Below the pieces are notes generated by a model. That model made no database searches. It saw only the letters and a list, made by a program, of their open reading frames with translations, and had not been told where the DNA came from. The translations under genes were made by a program, and so were the position numbers. Below, piece after piece: positions 18,089 through 25,992 of a stretch of 64,000 nt of DNA. Within the stretch, counting starts at the first letter, position 1; each line of letters starts with the position of its first letter. This DNA comes from Salidesulfovibrio onnuriiensis (lineage in GTDB: Bacteria; Desulfobacterota; Desulfovibrionia; Desulfovibrionales; Desulfovibrionaceae), in NCBI RefSeq assembly GCF_008001235.1, contig NZ_CP040751.1:2979501-3043500 (forward strand), given 5' to 3'.

Positions 18089-18123
18089 AAAAAGGGACCG
18101 TCAGATGACGGTCCCTTTGCTTT
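18087..18123. terminator. Bidirectional terminator
   Basis: A perfect 13-bp inverted repeat, AAAGGGACCGTCA / TGACGGTCCCTTT with a 2-base gap (18091-18118), has A-rich sequence on the left and T-rich on the right. It separates the convergent TPR-like pair and kor genes. Confidence 0.85.
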
Positions 18124-18129
18124 GGTCGG

Positions 18130-18768
18130 CTATTTCTTCTTTGGAGCGGCCTTGGATTTCTTTTCGGCCCGTTCCACCTCGGCAGCCATTTCCTCCCAGG
18201 CGGGCGGCGTATCGCCAAAGGCCCTTCTGGCCTCCCGGTATCCCAGGTTGAAGGCCTTCACGTTCACGGCCCGGATCTTCTCGGGCAGGGATTCCTCCAT
18301 GCTCTTGCGCATGACGTTCTGCCGGGTGAACGGCAGCAGATATGTAAGCGCCCCGAGGACGATGGTGTTCATGGCCTGGGGAATGCCAACCTTCTCCTTT
18401 GCCATGCGAGTAAACGGCAGGGCAAGGAAATGGTTGGTGGGCGGCTGGGCAACCATGTCGGATTCCAGCACAAGCACCCCGCCCGGCTTCAGGTACGGAT
18501 AATACGCGTTGCAGGCCTCCTGGGACAGGGCCACCAGCAGGTCCAGGTTCTCGGCCTTGGGAAAGCTGATACGCTTGGAGCTGACCACCAGGTCGCACCG
18601 GCTGGAGCCGCCGCGCGCCTCGGGCCCGTAGCTCTGGGTCTGGGTCACGTTGAAGGAGTGCCCCAGGGCCAGTCCTGCTCCCATGACCCGGCCCAGGGTG
18701 ATGATGCCCTGGCCGCCGAGGCCGGAAAAACGGATTTCAAACCGATCGAGTTCGATGGACTGTTTCAT
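18130..18768 (-). CDS. korC: 2-oxoacid:ferredoxin oxidoreductase, gamma subunit
   Basis: A 212-residue gamma subunit with the entry motif GLGGQGIITLGRVMGAGLA (about 16-34) and SYGPEARGGSSRCDLVVS. It belongs to a four-subunit enzyme that oxidatively decarboxylates a 2-oxoacid (most likely 2-oxoglutarate) with CoA and reduces ferredoxin, or runs in reverse for CO2 fixation. The start abuts the end of the beta-subunit gene. The C-terminus has a Lys-rich tail. Substrate choice between 2-oxoglutarate and branched-chain oxoacids cannot be settled from sequence alone. Confidence 0.88.
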   Translation of the reverse strand: MKQSIELDRFEIRFSGLGGQGIITLGRVMGAGLALGHSFNVTQTQSYGPEARGGSSRCDLVVSSKRISFPKAENLDLLVALSQEACNAYYPYLKPGGVLVLESDMVAQPPTNHFLALPFTRMAKEKVGIPQAMNTIVLGALTYLLPFTRQNVMRKSMEESLPEKIRAVNVKAFNLGYREARRAFGDTPPAWEEMAAEVERAEKKSKAAPKKK

Positions 18769-19611
18769 CTATCCTTCCTTCCTGGCCTTTCGCAGGTCCG
18801 CCTTGAGCTTGTAGTAGCGCTCTTCCAGGCCGGGTTGATCGCGTTCAATGAAGGTGCCGATGGGGAACTTGTCGCCCCGCTTTCCCTCTTCGATTTCGTT
18901 GTAGCGCTCAATGTCCATGGCGTTGGACTTGAGCCATTTGTACATGTCCACAGGGGTCTTGTACTTGTTCTTGCGTCCGAACTGGGTGTGGCAGGGGGTG
19001 ATGATCTCCAGCATGTTGAAGCCGGGGCGCTCAATGGCCGTGACCATGAGCTTTTCCAGCTTGCGCACATGGAATACCGTGCCCCGGGCCACGAAATTGG
19101 CGCCGGCGCCCTTTGCCAATTCCACGGTGTCGAAGCTCTTTTCCAGCTGACCGAAGGGAGCGGTCATGGACACGGAGCCCGCGGGCGTGGCCGGAGAGCT
19201 CTGGCCGCCGGTCATGCCGTAGATGTTGTTGTTCAGCACCAGGGCGGTGACCCCGATATTGCGGCGGGCCGCATGGATCATGTGGTTGCCACCGATAGAC
19301 AGGGCGTCGCCGTCGCCCATGATGCAGATGACGTTGAGCTTGGGATTGGCCATCTTGATGCCCGTGGCAAAGGTCAGGGCGCGTCCGTGGGTGGTATGGA
19401 CCGTGTTGAAGTCCACGTACACGGCCAGCCTGCCGGAACAGCCGATACCCGCCACGATGACCACGTCGTCCTTGGGAATCTGAAGCTGATGCACGCTGCG
19501 GATCAGGGTTCCGAGCACGATGCCGTGCCCGCACCCCGCACAGAGCACATGCGGGAATTTCTTGTTGTGCCTCAGGTACTGATGAATGATTTCATTGCCT
19601 GTTACTGTCAT
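18769..19611 (-). CDS. korB: 2-oxoacid:ferredoxin oxidoreductase, beta (TPP-binding) subunit
   Basis: Start at 19611 (MTVTGNEIIHQYL); the longer open frame overlaps korA and is not protein-like. The 280-residue subunit carries CAGCGHG near the N-terminus and the thiamine-pyrophosphate/Mg motif GDGDALSIGGNH...NNNIYGMTGGQ. It is the catalytic half that binds the 2-oxoacid adduct. It lies 4 bases after korA. Confidence 0.9.
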   Translation of the reverse strand: MTVTGNEIIHQYLRHNKKFPHVLCAGCGHGIVLGTLIRSVHQLQIPKDDVVIVAGIGCSGRLAVYVDFNTVHTTHGRALTFATGIKMANPKLNVICIMGDGDALSIGGNHMIHAARRNIGVTALVLNNNIYGMTGGQSSPATPAGSVSMTAPFGQLEKSFDTVELAKGAGANFVARGTVFHVRKLEKLMVTAIERPGFNMLEIITPCHTQFGRKNKYKTPVDMYKWLKSNAMDIERYNEIEEGKRGDKFPIGTFIERDQPGLEERYYKLKADLRKARKEG

Positions 19612-19615
19612 GGCG

Positions 19616-20761
19616 CTACCCCTGCATGATGACCTTGAGGATTTCGGACGGGGTGATGATCTGCCCGTCAAAGCGATTGATGGTGCGGACCGAGGCCCGG
19701 CCACAGTTGACGCGCTTCACTTCGCGGGACATCTGCCCCATGTTCATCTCGGGAACGATCAGGCGCTTGGCCTGGCCGAGGATCTTCTCCGTGGCCCTGC
19801 GCGGGTACGGGAACAGGGTCTTGAGCTTCAAAAGCCCGGCCTTGACCCCGGCCTCGCGGGCCTGCTGGATGGCGAACTCCGCGGAACGGGCCACGCTGCC
19901 GTAGGCGACGACCACAACTTCCGCGTCCTCGGTCTGGCGTTCCTCCACGATCTGGATGTCGTAGAAGAACTGGTCGATCTTGCGGTGCAGGCGTTCCATG
20001 TGGTCCACCACCTCGTCGGGACGGGAGGTGGGGAATCCGTTCACATCGTGGGTCAGGCCCGTGACATGGAAGCGGTAGCCCGAGCCGATGGGCGGCATGG
20101 GGGCCACGCCGCGCACGGTTTCCTCGAAGGGCTTGTACCATTCGGGCGGCATGGTCGGCACGATGCGGGAAACCACCTCGTACTCGTGGGGATGGGGAAT
20201 CTTGATCTTTTCCCGGGTATGGGCCGTGATTTCGTCCAGGAGCAGGATGACCGGGGTGCGGTATTTTTCGGCCAGGTTGAAGGCCGTGATGGTCATCTCC
20301 AGACATTCCTGCACGTCCGAGGCGGACAACACGATGATGGGATGGTCCCCGTGGGTTCCCCAGCGGGCCTGCTGCACATCGCCCTGGGCCGGGCTCGTGG
20401 GCAGGCCGGTACTGGGTCCGCCGCGCATGACGTTGACGAGCACCAGCGGCGCTTCGGCCATGCAGGCATACCCCAGGTTTTCCTGCTTCAGAGAAAAACC
20501 GGGGCCCGAAGTGGCGGTCATGGCCTTTCTCCCGGCCAGGGAAGCGCCCACCACGGCGCCCATGGAAGCGATCTCATCCTCAAGCTGAATAAAAACGCCG
20601 TCTTTGGTCAGGGGCAGGCGGTTGGCCATGATCTCCATGATCTCGGACGACGGCGTGATGGGATAACCTCCGTAAAACGAGCATCCGGCCATCAATGCGC
20701 CCTCGACAACCGCTTCGTTGCCTTGGGCGAAAATTTCCTTGTGTTTCTTGGGTCTTGCCAT
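19616..20761 (-). CDS. korA: 2-oxoacid:ferredoxin oxidoreductase, alpha subunit
   Basis: A 381-residue alpha subunit with QGNEAVVEGALMAGCSFYGGYPITPSSEIME at the N-terminus, TSGPGFSLKQE and a C-terminal transketolase-like domain (VVAYGSVARSA, LKTLFPYP). It pairs with the beta subunit to form the thiamine active site. It follows the ferredoxin subunit by 21 bp and precedes korB by 4 bp. Confidence 0.9.
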   Translation of the reverse strand: MARPKKHKEIFAQGNEAVVEGALMAGCSFYGGYPITPSSEIMEIMANRLPLTKDGVFIQLEDEIASMGAVVGASLAGRKAMTATSGPGFSLKQENLGYACMAEAPLVLVNVMRGGPSTGLPTSPAQGDVQQARWGTHGDHPIIVLSASDVQECLEMTITAFNLAEKYRTPVILLLDEITAHTREKIKIPHPHEYEVVSRIVPTMPPEWYKPFEETVRGVAPMPPIGSGYRFHVTGLTHDVNGFPTSRPDEVVDHMERLHRKIDQFFYDIQIVEERQTEDAEVVVVAYGSVARSAEFAIQQAREAGVKAGLLKLKTLFPYPRRATEKILGQAKRLIVPEMNMGQMSREVKRVNCGRASVRTINRFDGQIITPSEILKVIMQG

Positions 20762-20782
20762 GAGCTTGCGATTCCTCGCTTC

Positions 20783-21016
20783 TTAGGAGTTGTTGGGCTC
20801 CCCAGTTTCTTTGTCGGTAACCACGATGGCGAAGTCCGGGCAATGAAGCTCGCAGAAACCACAATGGATACAGTCTTCTTCACGAACAACACTACTCTTC
20901 CCATGCTCGTCCAGCTCCAGCACCTTTTTCGGACAGAACTCGACGCACACGCCACAGCCCTTACACCAGTCCGGGTAGACTGTAACTTTACTTTTTCCCT
21001 TGCTTATTTTGGCCAT
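20783..21016 (-). CDS. korD: 2-oxoacid:ferredoxin oxidoreductase, ferredoxin-like delta subunit
   Basis: A 77-residue 2[4Fe-4S] protein with CKGCGVCVEFCPKKV and CIHCGFCELHCPDFA. It relays electrons from the thiamine centre to soluble ferredoxin. It is first in the minus-strand korDABC series, so the promoter should lie in the 114-bp gap before cbiC. Confidence 0.92.
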   Translation of the reverse strand: MAKISKGKSKVTVYPDWCKGCGVCVEFCPKKVLELDEHGKSSVVREEDCIHCGFCELHCPDFAIVVTDKETGEPNNS

Positions 21017-21043
21017 AACCTCGTTCCAAATGGAATGTTAAAC

Positions 21044-21065
21044 GTTACTGCCAGGTAACCGTTAC
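21044..21065. promoter_or_regulatory. GTTAC/GTAAC inverted repeats upstream of korDABC
   Basis: GTTAC-TGCCAG-GTAAC-C-GTTAC gives a palindrome with 6-base spacing plus a third half-site. It lies 28-49 bp upstream of the korD start, where a regulator could act. Identity of the regulator is unknown. Confidence 0.4.
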
Positions 21066-21130
21066 ATATTGTTCCGGCCCTAGCACTACGAGGTGCGTAA
21101 AGCAAGCGTTATGGGACTTTTCCTGATGAA

Positions 21131-21775
21131 TTATGTTCTGAGAACAACGTCGGCGAGCGCATTTATGACGCAAGCGGCCAGGGGTGAGCCGCCTTTTCTT
21201 CCCTTTATGGAGATAAAAGGGATTTCGAGCTGCATGAGCAGATCCTTGGATTCGGCGGCGTTGACGAAGCCCACGGGCATGCCCACCACCAGGGAGGGAC
21301 TGACGCGTCCCGCCCGGATGTGCTCCACCAGACGGATGAGCGCGGTGGGCGCATTGCCGATGACCCAGACGGCCGGATCCATACCTTCCACAGCAACGTC
21401 CACGGCGGCCAGGGCGCGCGTGGTTCCACGGGTCCGGGCCAGCTCGGCGACCCGTTCGTCGTTCATGAGGCAGCGGACCTCGCAGCCGAGAGGGTCCATG
21501 CGCCGGACGGGAATGCCGCGGCGGGCCATTTCCGTATCCGTGACAATGGTACGGCCCGATCTCAGGGCCGCCAACCCGGAGTCCACGGCGTCGGGTCCGA
21601 AACGCACGATATCGAGCATCTCGAAATCGGCCGTGGTGTGGATCATGCGGCGCACGATCTCCCACTGGATGCCCTTGAAGGGGCGCGGCTCGGGGACTTC
21701 GGAGTCGATGATGCGAAAAGATTCGGCCTCGATGGCTTCGGGCCGGACCTGGAGGATGGTGATTTCGTCTGTCAT
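21131..21775 (-). CDS. cbiC: Precorrin-8X / cobalt-precorrin-8 methylmutase
   Basis: A 214-residue enzyme that moves a methyl group from C11 to C12 of the corrin ring to form (cobalt) hydrogenobyrinate in cobalamin synthesis. The expected active-site His lies in RRMIHTTADFEM, and the family segments TDTEMARRGI and IGNAPTALIRL are present with PVGFVNAAESK. It sits 6 bp after the DeoC-like gene, apart from other cobalamin genes. Desulfovibrio uses the anaerobic (Cbi) route, hence the symbol. Confidence 0.9.
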   Translation of the reverse strand: MTDEITILQVRPEAIEAESFRIIDSEVPEPRPFKGIQWEIVRRMIHTTADFEMLDIVRFGPDAVDSGLAALRSGRTIVTDTEMARRGIPVRRMDPLGCEVRCLMNDERVAELARTRGTTRALAAVDVAVEGMDPAVWVIGNAPTALIRLVEHIRAGRVSPSLVVGMPVGFVNAAESKDLLMQLEIPFISIKGRKGGSPLAACVINALADVVLRT

Positions 21776-21781
21776 GTATTT

Positions 21782-22447
21782 TTAAAAAGATGCGCCCAAG
21801 ATGGCCGGTGCGGCCGAGGAGCCGATACGGTCGGCCCCGGCTTCGATCATGGACACGGCGTCCTTGTAGCCACGGATGCCGCCGCAGGCCACAATGCCCA
21901 GGCTCTCGCCCACGGCCTCGCGCAGAAGGCGCACATGGGAAACCATGGCCTGGCCCCAGCCGTAGCCCGTGGAAGTGACCACGTACCGGGCCCCGGCCTC
22001 CACACAGAGCTTTCCGGCCAAGGCGACCTGCTCGGGGGTGAGCAACCCGGCCTCCACAATGACCTTCACCGGCACCTTGTCGCTGGTGGCGGTGATCACG
22101 CCCTGAATGGTCTGGATCACCGTCTTGTGGTCGTCGGCCAGGAATGCGGCCAAACCGAGCACCATGTTTATTTCCCGCGCGCCGAGCTTGACCGCCTCGC
22201 CCGCCTCGAAGGACTTGACCTGCGGCAGGGTCGCTCCCGTGGGGTACCCCACGGCGCAGATGGGAATGGGAGATTCGTTCTTGAGCAACCAGGTGGCCAG
22301 CTTGATGTGAACGGGATTGACCACGACACCGTAACACCCCAGGCGCACGGCCTGGGAACAGACCGTGTCCACGTCCGCCGCCGTGGCCTCGGGCCGCAGC
22401 AGCGCGTACTCGATCTTATGGGCGAACTCCGACTGGTTCCTGGTCAT
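21782..22447 (-). CDS. DeoC-family aldolase-like protein without catalytic residues
   Basis: A 221-residue TIM-barrel protein of the deoxyribose-phosphate aldolase family. By alignment from memory to E. coli DeoC, the Schiff-base Lys167 (FIKTSTG) reads YVVTSTG here, Lys201 (GFKPAGG) reads GIVACGG, and the proton-relay Asp102 (EVDVV) reads EINMV; only the Lys in VKVIVE is kept. Ordinary aldolase activity therefore looks unlikely. Its ATG follows the permease stop directly, and cbiC comes 6 bp later, so it travels with an amino-acid transporter. It may have another aldol or isomerase chemistry or a regulatory role. Confidence 0.8.
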   Translation of the reverse strand: MTRNQSEFAHKIEYALLRPEATAADVDTVCSQAVRLGCYGVVVNPVHIKLATWLLKNESPIPICAVGYPTGATLPQVKSFEAGEAVKLGAREINMVLGLAAFLADDHKTVIQTIQGVITATSDKVPVKVIVEAGLLTPEQVALAGKLCVEAGARYVVTSTGYGWGQAMVSHVRLLREAVGESLGIVACGGIRGYKDAVSMIEAGADRIGSSAAPAILGASF

Positions 22448-23143
22448 CTACCTGTCCCTTGCCTGATAACGCGACAGCTGCCTTTCCAGACGGCGACTGT
22501 ACGAGGTCAATACATAACAGATCAGGAAGTACATGACCAGAATGGTCAGGTAGATCTCCATGGGGGCGTTCAGGGTGCGGTTGCTGACCTGCTCGGCGCA
22601 GCGCGTCAGCTCCAGCACGCCGATGGTGGACGCCAGCGAGGTGTCCTTGGTCAGGGACACGAACTGGTTCACGAAAGACGGGATCATGTTGCGCAGGGAC
22701 TGCGGCAGGATCACCAGGCGCATGGCCTGGAAATGGGACAACCCGGAACCGCGCGCCGCCTCCATCTGCCCCTTTGGCAGGGCCTCGATGCCCGCGCGCA
22801 CGATCTCGGCAATGTAAGCACCTGTGAATACCACCAGGGCCACCACCGTGGTCTGGAGCTCGGGCACGGAATAGCCCACGATGACCGGGGCAAGGAAGTA
22901 GAACCAGAAAATAAGCAGAAGCAGCGGGGTCCCGCGAACAATCTCGATATAGACCAAGGCCGCATAGCGGATGATCTTGTTCTTGCTGTTGCGCATCAGG
23001 CCGAACAAAAGGCCGACCCAGAAGGCCAGGAATATGGAGATGGCGGCCAGCAGGATGGTCATGGCCAGACCGCCCAGGGGGCCTTGCGGGAACGCCCCCC
23101 AGAGGAAATAATCAAAGTTGTTTATAACCGGATCAAAACGCAT
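22448..23143 (-). CDS. Polar amino-acid ABC transporter permease (second)
   Basis: A 231-residue inner-membrane permease of the His/Glu/Gln family with about five helices and the EAA loop EALPKGQMEAARGSGLSHFQAMRLVILPQ (centre of the protein), which contacts the ATPase. It forms a pair with the neighbouring permease. It sits directly upstream of the DeoC-like gene with no gap. Confidence 0.9.
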   Translation of the reverse strand: MRFDPVINNFDYFLWGAFPQGPLGGLAMTILLAAISIFLAFWVGLLFGLMRNSKNKIIRYAALVYIEIVRGTPLLLLIFWFYFLAPVIVGYSVPELQTTVVALVVFTGAYIAEIVRAGIEALPKGQMEAARGSGLSHFQAMRLVILPQSLRNMIPSFVNQFVSLTKDTSLASTIGVLELTRCAEQVSNRTLNAPMEIYLTILVMYFLICYVLTSYSRRLERQLSRYQARDR

Positions 23144-23155
23144 GGCGAGCTCCCA

Positions 23156-23857
23156 CTAGTACGAGATTTGTCTCAGGAAATGCTTGTTGTAGAGGTTGAT
23201 GCACAACGACACCACAAGCGAAATGGACAGATAGATCAGGGTGGCCACGGTAAAGGCCTCGAAACCGTGGAAGCTGTAGGATTCGATCTGTCTCGCCATG
23301 TAGAAGATGTCCATGACACCGATGACCATGACCAGGGACGAGTTCTTGATCAGGTTCAGGGATTGGGAAATGAGCGGCGGAATGATGATCCGGAACGCCT
23401 GGGGCAGGATCACGAAACGGTAGGCCTGGACAAAGGACAGGCCGCCCGCCCGGGACGCCTCCAGCTGGTTCTTGGGAATGCTGTAGATGCCGGATCGGAT
23501 CTCCTCGGCAATGAAGGCCGAGGTATAGACGGTCAGGGCGATAACGCCCGCGGCAAACTCGAAATCATGGGCATAGAGCCACTTGTTGACGAAATCAGGC
23601 AGCACCTGGTTGGAGCCGTAATACCAGAAATAGATCTGCACGAGCAGCGGCGTGTTGCGGAAGAATTCCGTGAACGCCAGGCCGAACCATTCCAGCGGCT
23701 TGAACTTGGTCATGCGCATGACGGCCACGGCCGTGCCGAGCAGCATGGCCAGCAGGAGCGAGACAGCCGAGATCTTGAGCGTCGTAACGAAGCCGCTCAC
23801 CAGCCAGTCCGCATATTCCCCAGACAGAACGAGTTGCCAATCAAACTGATAATTCAA
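23156..23857 (-). CDS. Polar amino-acid ABC transporter permease (first)
   Basis: A 233-residue permease of the same family as its neighbour, opening NYQFDWQLVLSGEYADWLVSGF like GltJ-type proteins. It has the EAA loop IPKNQLEASRAGGLSFVQAYRF and about five membrane segments. The start is read as TTG at 23857; no better start keeps the conserved N-terminus. A 9-bp hairpin lies between it and the binding-protein gene. Confidence 0.88.
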   Translation of the reverse strand: MNYQFDWQLVLSGEYADWLVSGFVTTLKISAVSLLLAMLLGTAVAVMRMTKFKPLEWFGLAFTEFFRNTPLLVQIYFWYYGSNQVLPDFVNKWLYAHDFEFAAGVIALTVYTSAFIAEEIRSGIYSIPKNQLEASRAGGLSFVQAYRFVILPQAFRIIIPPLISQSLNLIKNSSLVMVIGVMDIFYMARQIESYSFHGFEAFTVATLIYLSISLVVSLCINLYNKHFLRQISY

Positions 23858-23878
23858 AATCCGATCCGTTCCGTTTGA

Positions 23879-23902
23879 GGGGCGCGCCCGAAAGCGCGCC
23901 CC
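23879..23902 (-). promoter_or_regulatory. Intra-operon hairpin after the binding-protein gene
   Basis: GGGGCGCGC-ccgaaa-GCGCGCCCC is a perfect 9-bp stem with no T run. Such hairpins after binding-protein genes often stabilise the upstream mRNA, so that more binding protein than permease is made. Confidence 0.6.
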
Positions 23903-23936
23903 GTTTATTCACTTTGCTACGAGCGCGGCGCACGGC

Positions 23937-24824
23937 TTACGGCCACAGTTCCATCTGCCAGGTCAGGGGCAGGTAGTACTTGGTGTCCTGGCCGAACCAC
24001 TTGTTGTAGATCTTCTCGTAGTCGCCGTTGCGCCACATCTTCATGAGGGTGGCGTTGACGAAATCGCGGAAGTTGGATTCGTTTTCGGGCAGACCCAGGC
24101 CATAGGGTTCTGCGGAGATGTAATCGCCGGCGATGACCCAGTTGTCCGGGTTTTCGTCGGAGTTCTTGAGGCCCAGCAGGATGGTGGAGTCGGTGGTCAC
24201 GGCGGCGACCTTGCCCTGCTTCAGGGCCAGGAAGGCCTGCGGGTAACCCTCGAAGGAGAGCACGGTGCACTCGGGCTGGGCGGCCTTGATGTTCTTTTCG
24301 GAGGTGGAACCCTTGGCGGTGCCCACCTTCTTGCCGGCCAGATCATCGACGGAGGTGATGCCGCCGTCCTTGGCGACGAGGATCTTCTGGCCATCCATGA
24401 AGTAGGTGATGGAGAAGTCGATGACGTCGTCACGGGCGATCTTGTGGGTCATGGTTGCGGCGGCCACGTCGATGGAGCCCTGGGCGACCATGGGGATACG
24501 GGTGGCGGAAGTAACAGCCTTGACGTCGAGCTTCACGCCCAGTTCGTCAGCAAGATACTTGCAGACGTCCACATCGAAACCGATGATCTGGTTGGTGGCT
24601 TCGTCCACATACCCGAACGGCACCACGGCGTCCTTGACGCCCACGGTGAGCACGCCCTTTTCCTTGACGGCCTCGAGGCGGTCCTTGGCTGCGGCCTGGT
24701 CGGCCGGGGCGGCCTGCTCGGCTTTCTGGCCGGTTTGTTCGGGAGCCTGGGAGCAGCCCATAAACGCCATCAGCGCAATGGCCGCCACCAGCAACACCAA
24801 CGGTTTGGTGAACGTCTTCAGCAT
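23937..24824 (-). CDS. Amino-acid ABC transporter substrate-binding lipoprotein
   Basis: A 295-residue periplasmic binding protein with a lipoprotein signal (ALMAFMGC, Cys24), an Ala/Gln-rich linker and the SBP family-3 fold starting RLEAVKEKGVLTVGVKD. Further marks are IGFDVDVCKYLADELG and TVTSATRIPM-like AVTSATRIPMV, with the Arg that contacts the ligand carboxylate. The sequence is most like glutamate/aspartate binders (GltI/BztA), by recollection. Strong GAGGAGG precedes the ATG. Confidence 0.9.
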   Translation of the reverse strand: MLKTFTKPLVLLVAAIALMAFMGCSQAPEQTGQKAEQAAPADQAAAKDRLEAVKEKGVLTVGVKDAVVPFGYVDEATNQIIGFDVDVCKYLADELGVKLDVKAVTSATRIPMVAQGSIDVAAATMTHKIARDDVIDFSITYFMDGQKILVAKDGGITSVDDLAGKKVGTAKGSTSEKNIKAAQPECTVLSFEGYPQAFLALKQGKVAAVTTDSTILLGLKNSDENPDNWVIAGDYISAEPYGLGLPENESNFRDFVNATLMKMWRNGDYEKIYNKWFGQDTKYYLPLTWQMELWP

Positions 24825-24876
24825 GTTACAACCTCCTCAGATTGTTGTTTCATTTATCCGCTTCGAGCGGAATCTA

Positions 24877-25605
24877 TTACAGGATTTCCTTGAGGAAAGC
24901 CTTCGTGCGCTCATGCTTGGGGTTCTTGAAGAATTCATCCGGCGGAGCCTGTTCCACCACTGCGCCGCCATCCATGAAGATGACGCGGTCGGCCACTTCG
25001 CGGGCAAAACCCATTTCATGGGTCACGCAGAGCATGGTCATGCCTTCGCGGGCCAGGTCCTTCATGACGTTGAGAACCTCGTTGATCATTTCCGGGTCCA
25101 GGGCCGAGGTGGGCTCGTCAAAGAGCATGACCTTGGGCTTCATGGCCAGGGAGCGGGCAATGGCCACGCGCTGCTGCTGGCCGCCCGAAAGTTCTGCGGG
25201 ATACTTATGGGCCTGGTCGTGGATGCCCACGCGCTCCAGCAGGCTCAGGGCGACCTTTTCGGCTTCATCCTTGCCCATGCCCTTGACCTTGATGGGAGCC
25301 AGGGTCACGTTCTTGAGCACGGTCAGGTGGGGATACAGGTTGAACTGCTGGAACACGATGCCGATCTCGGCGCGGAGATCGTTGATGTTCACGCTCTTGT
25401 CCTGGATATCCTTGCCGTCAAAGAGAATCGTGCCCTTCTGGTATTCCTCCAGCCGGTTGATACACCGGATGAAGGTGCTCTTCCCGGATCCGGAGGGGCC
25501 GCAGATGACCAGCACTTCCCCTTTTTCCACGGTTTCCGAGATGCCCTGCAGGACATGAAAGTCGCCATACCACTTGTGAAGTTTGTTAACTTCGATCATT
25601 GCCAT
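24877..25605 (-). CDS. Amino-acid ABC transporter ATP-binding protein (GlnQ type)
   Basis: A 242-residue ATPase. Start chosen at 25605 ([15 protein letters not shown]) with GGAG upstream; a second ATG two codons on is possible. Walker A is GPSGSGKST, signature [15 protein letters not shown], Walker [15 protein letters not shown] and the switch His lies in [14 protein letters not shown]. It powers the two permeases and is the first gene of the six-gene minus-strand series ending in cbiC. Confidence 0.95.
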   Translation of the reverse strand: MAMIEVNKLHKWYGDFHVLQGISETVEKGEVLVICGPSGSGKSTFIRCINRLEEYQKGTILFDGKDIQDKSVNINDLRAEIGIVFQQFNLYPHLTVLKNVTLAPIKVKGMGKDEAEKVALSLLERVGIHDQAHKYPAELSGGQQQRVAIARSLAMKPKVMLFDEPTSALDPEMINEVLNVMKDLAREGMTMLCVTHEMGFAREVADRVIFMDGGAVVEQAPPDEFFKNPKHERTKAFLKEIL

Positions 25606-25992
25606 AATACATTCACTCCAAAATATTGTATGATGCCCTGACGCAAAAACCGCGCGGCAACTCGGCGCGGTCTTCATGGCCGGGAGGTCTCCACATTAGC
25701 CCGTCACTTATGCTTGTAAGTTGCAAAAAAGTCAAGGTAACGAACGATTTCGGAACCTCCTCTTCCATTTGTTTCCAATTATGTAACACACTCCTCCGCC
25801 AAAACCGCCACCGCGTCTTCCCCGGCCACGAAAACACCCGCCAAGCAAGGTTTTCATCACGAAAACGTCCTTCTGAAACGACGGCGGCAGCCGCAAATCC
25901 CCTTATCATTTTGCGAAACAGGCAAAGAAAAGGCCCACAATGGGGATATTGGGCATAAAATGACACAAACGAGTCATTTCAACCAGGATTTT
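25606..25992. other. 387-bp intergenic region
   Basis: No gene was recognised. It should hold the ABC-transporter promoter and the end of the MFS-ApbE transcript. At 25924-25954 a minus-strand imperfect hairpin (GCCCA...TGGGC) is followed by CTTTTCTTT, a moderate terminator candidate. A short GTTTTC-atcac-GAAAAC repeat lies near 25849-25865. Confidence 0.45.

Noticed and set aside
21320-23878. Long plus-strand frame opposite cbiC, deoC-like and permease genes
   Set aside because: Antisense shadow with repetitive Gly/His/Gln composition; the opposite strand has complete conserved families.
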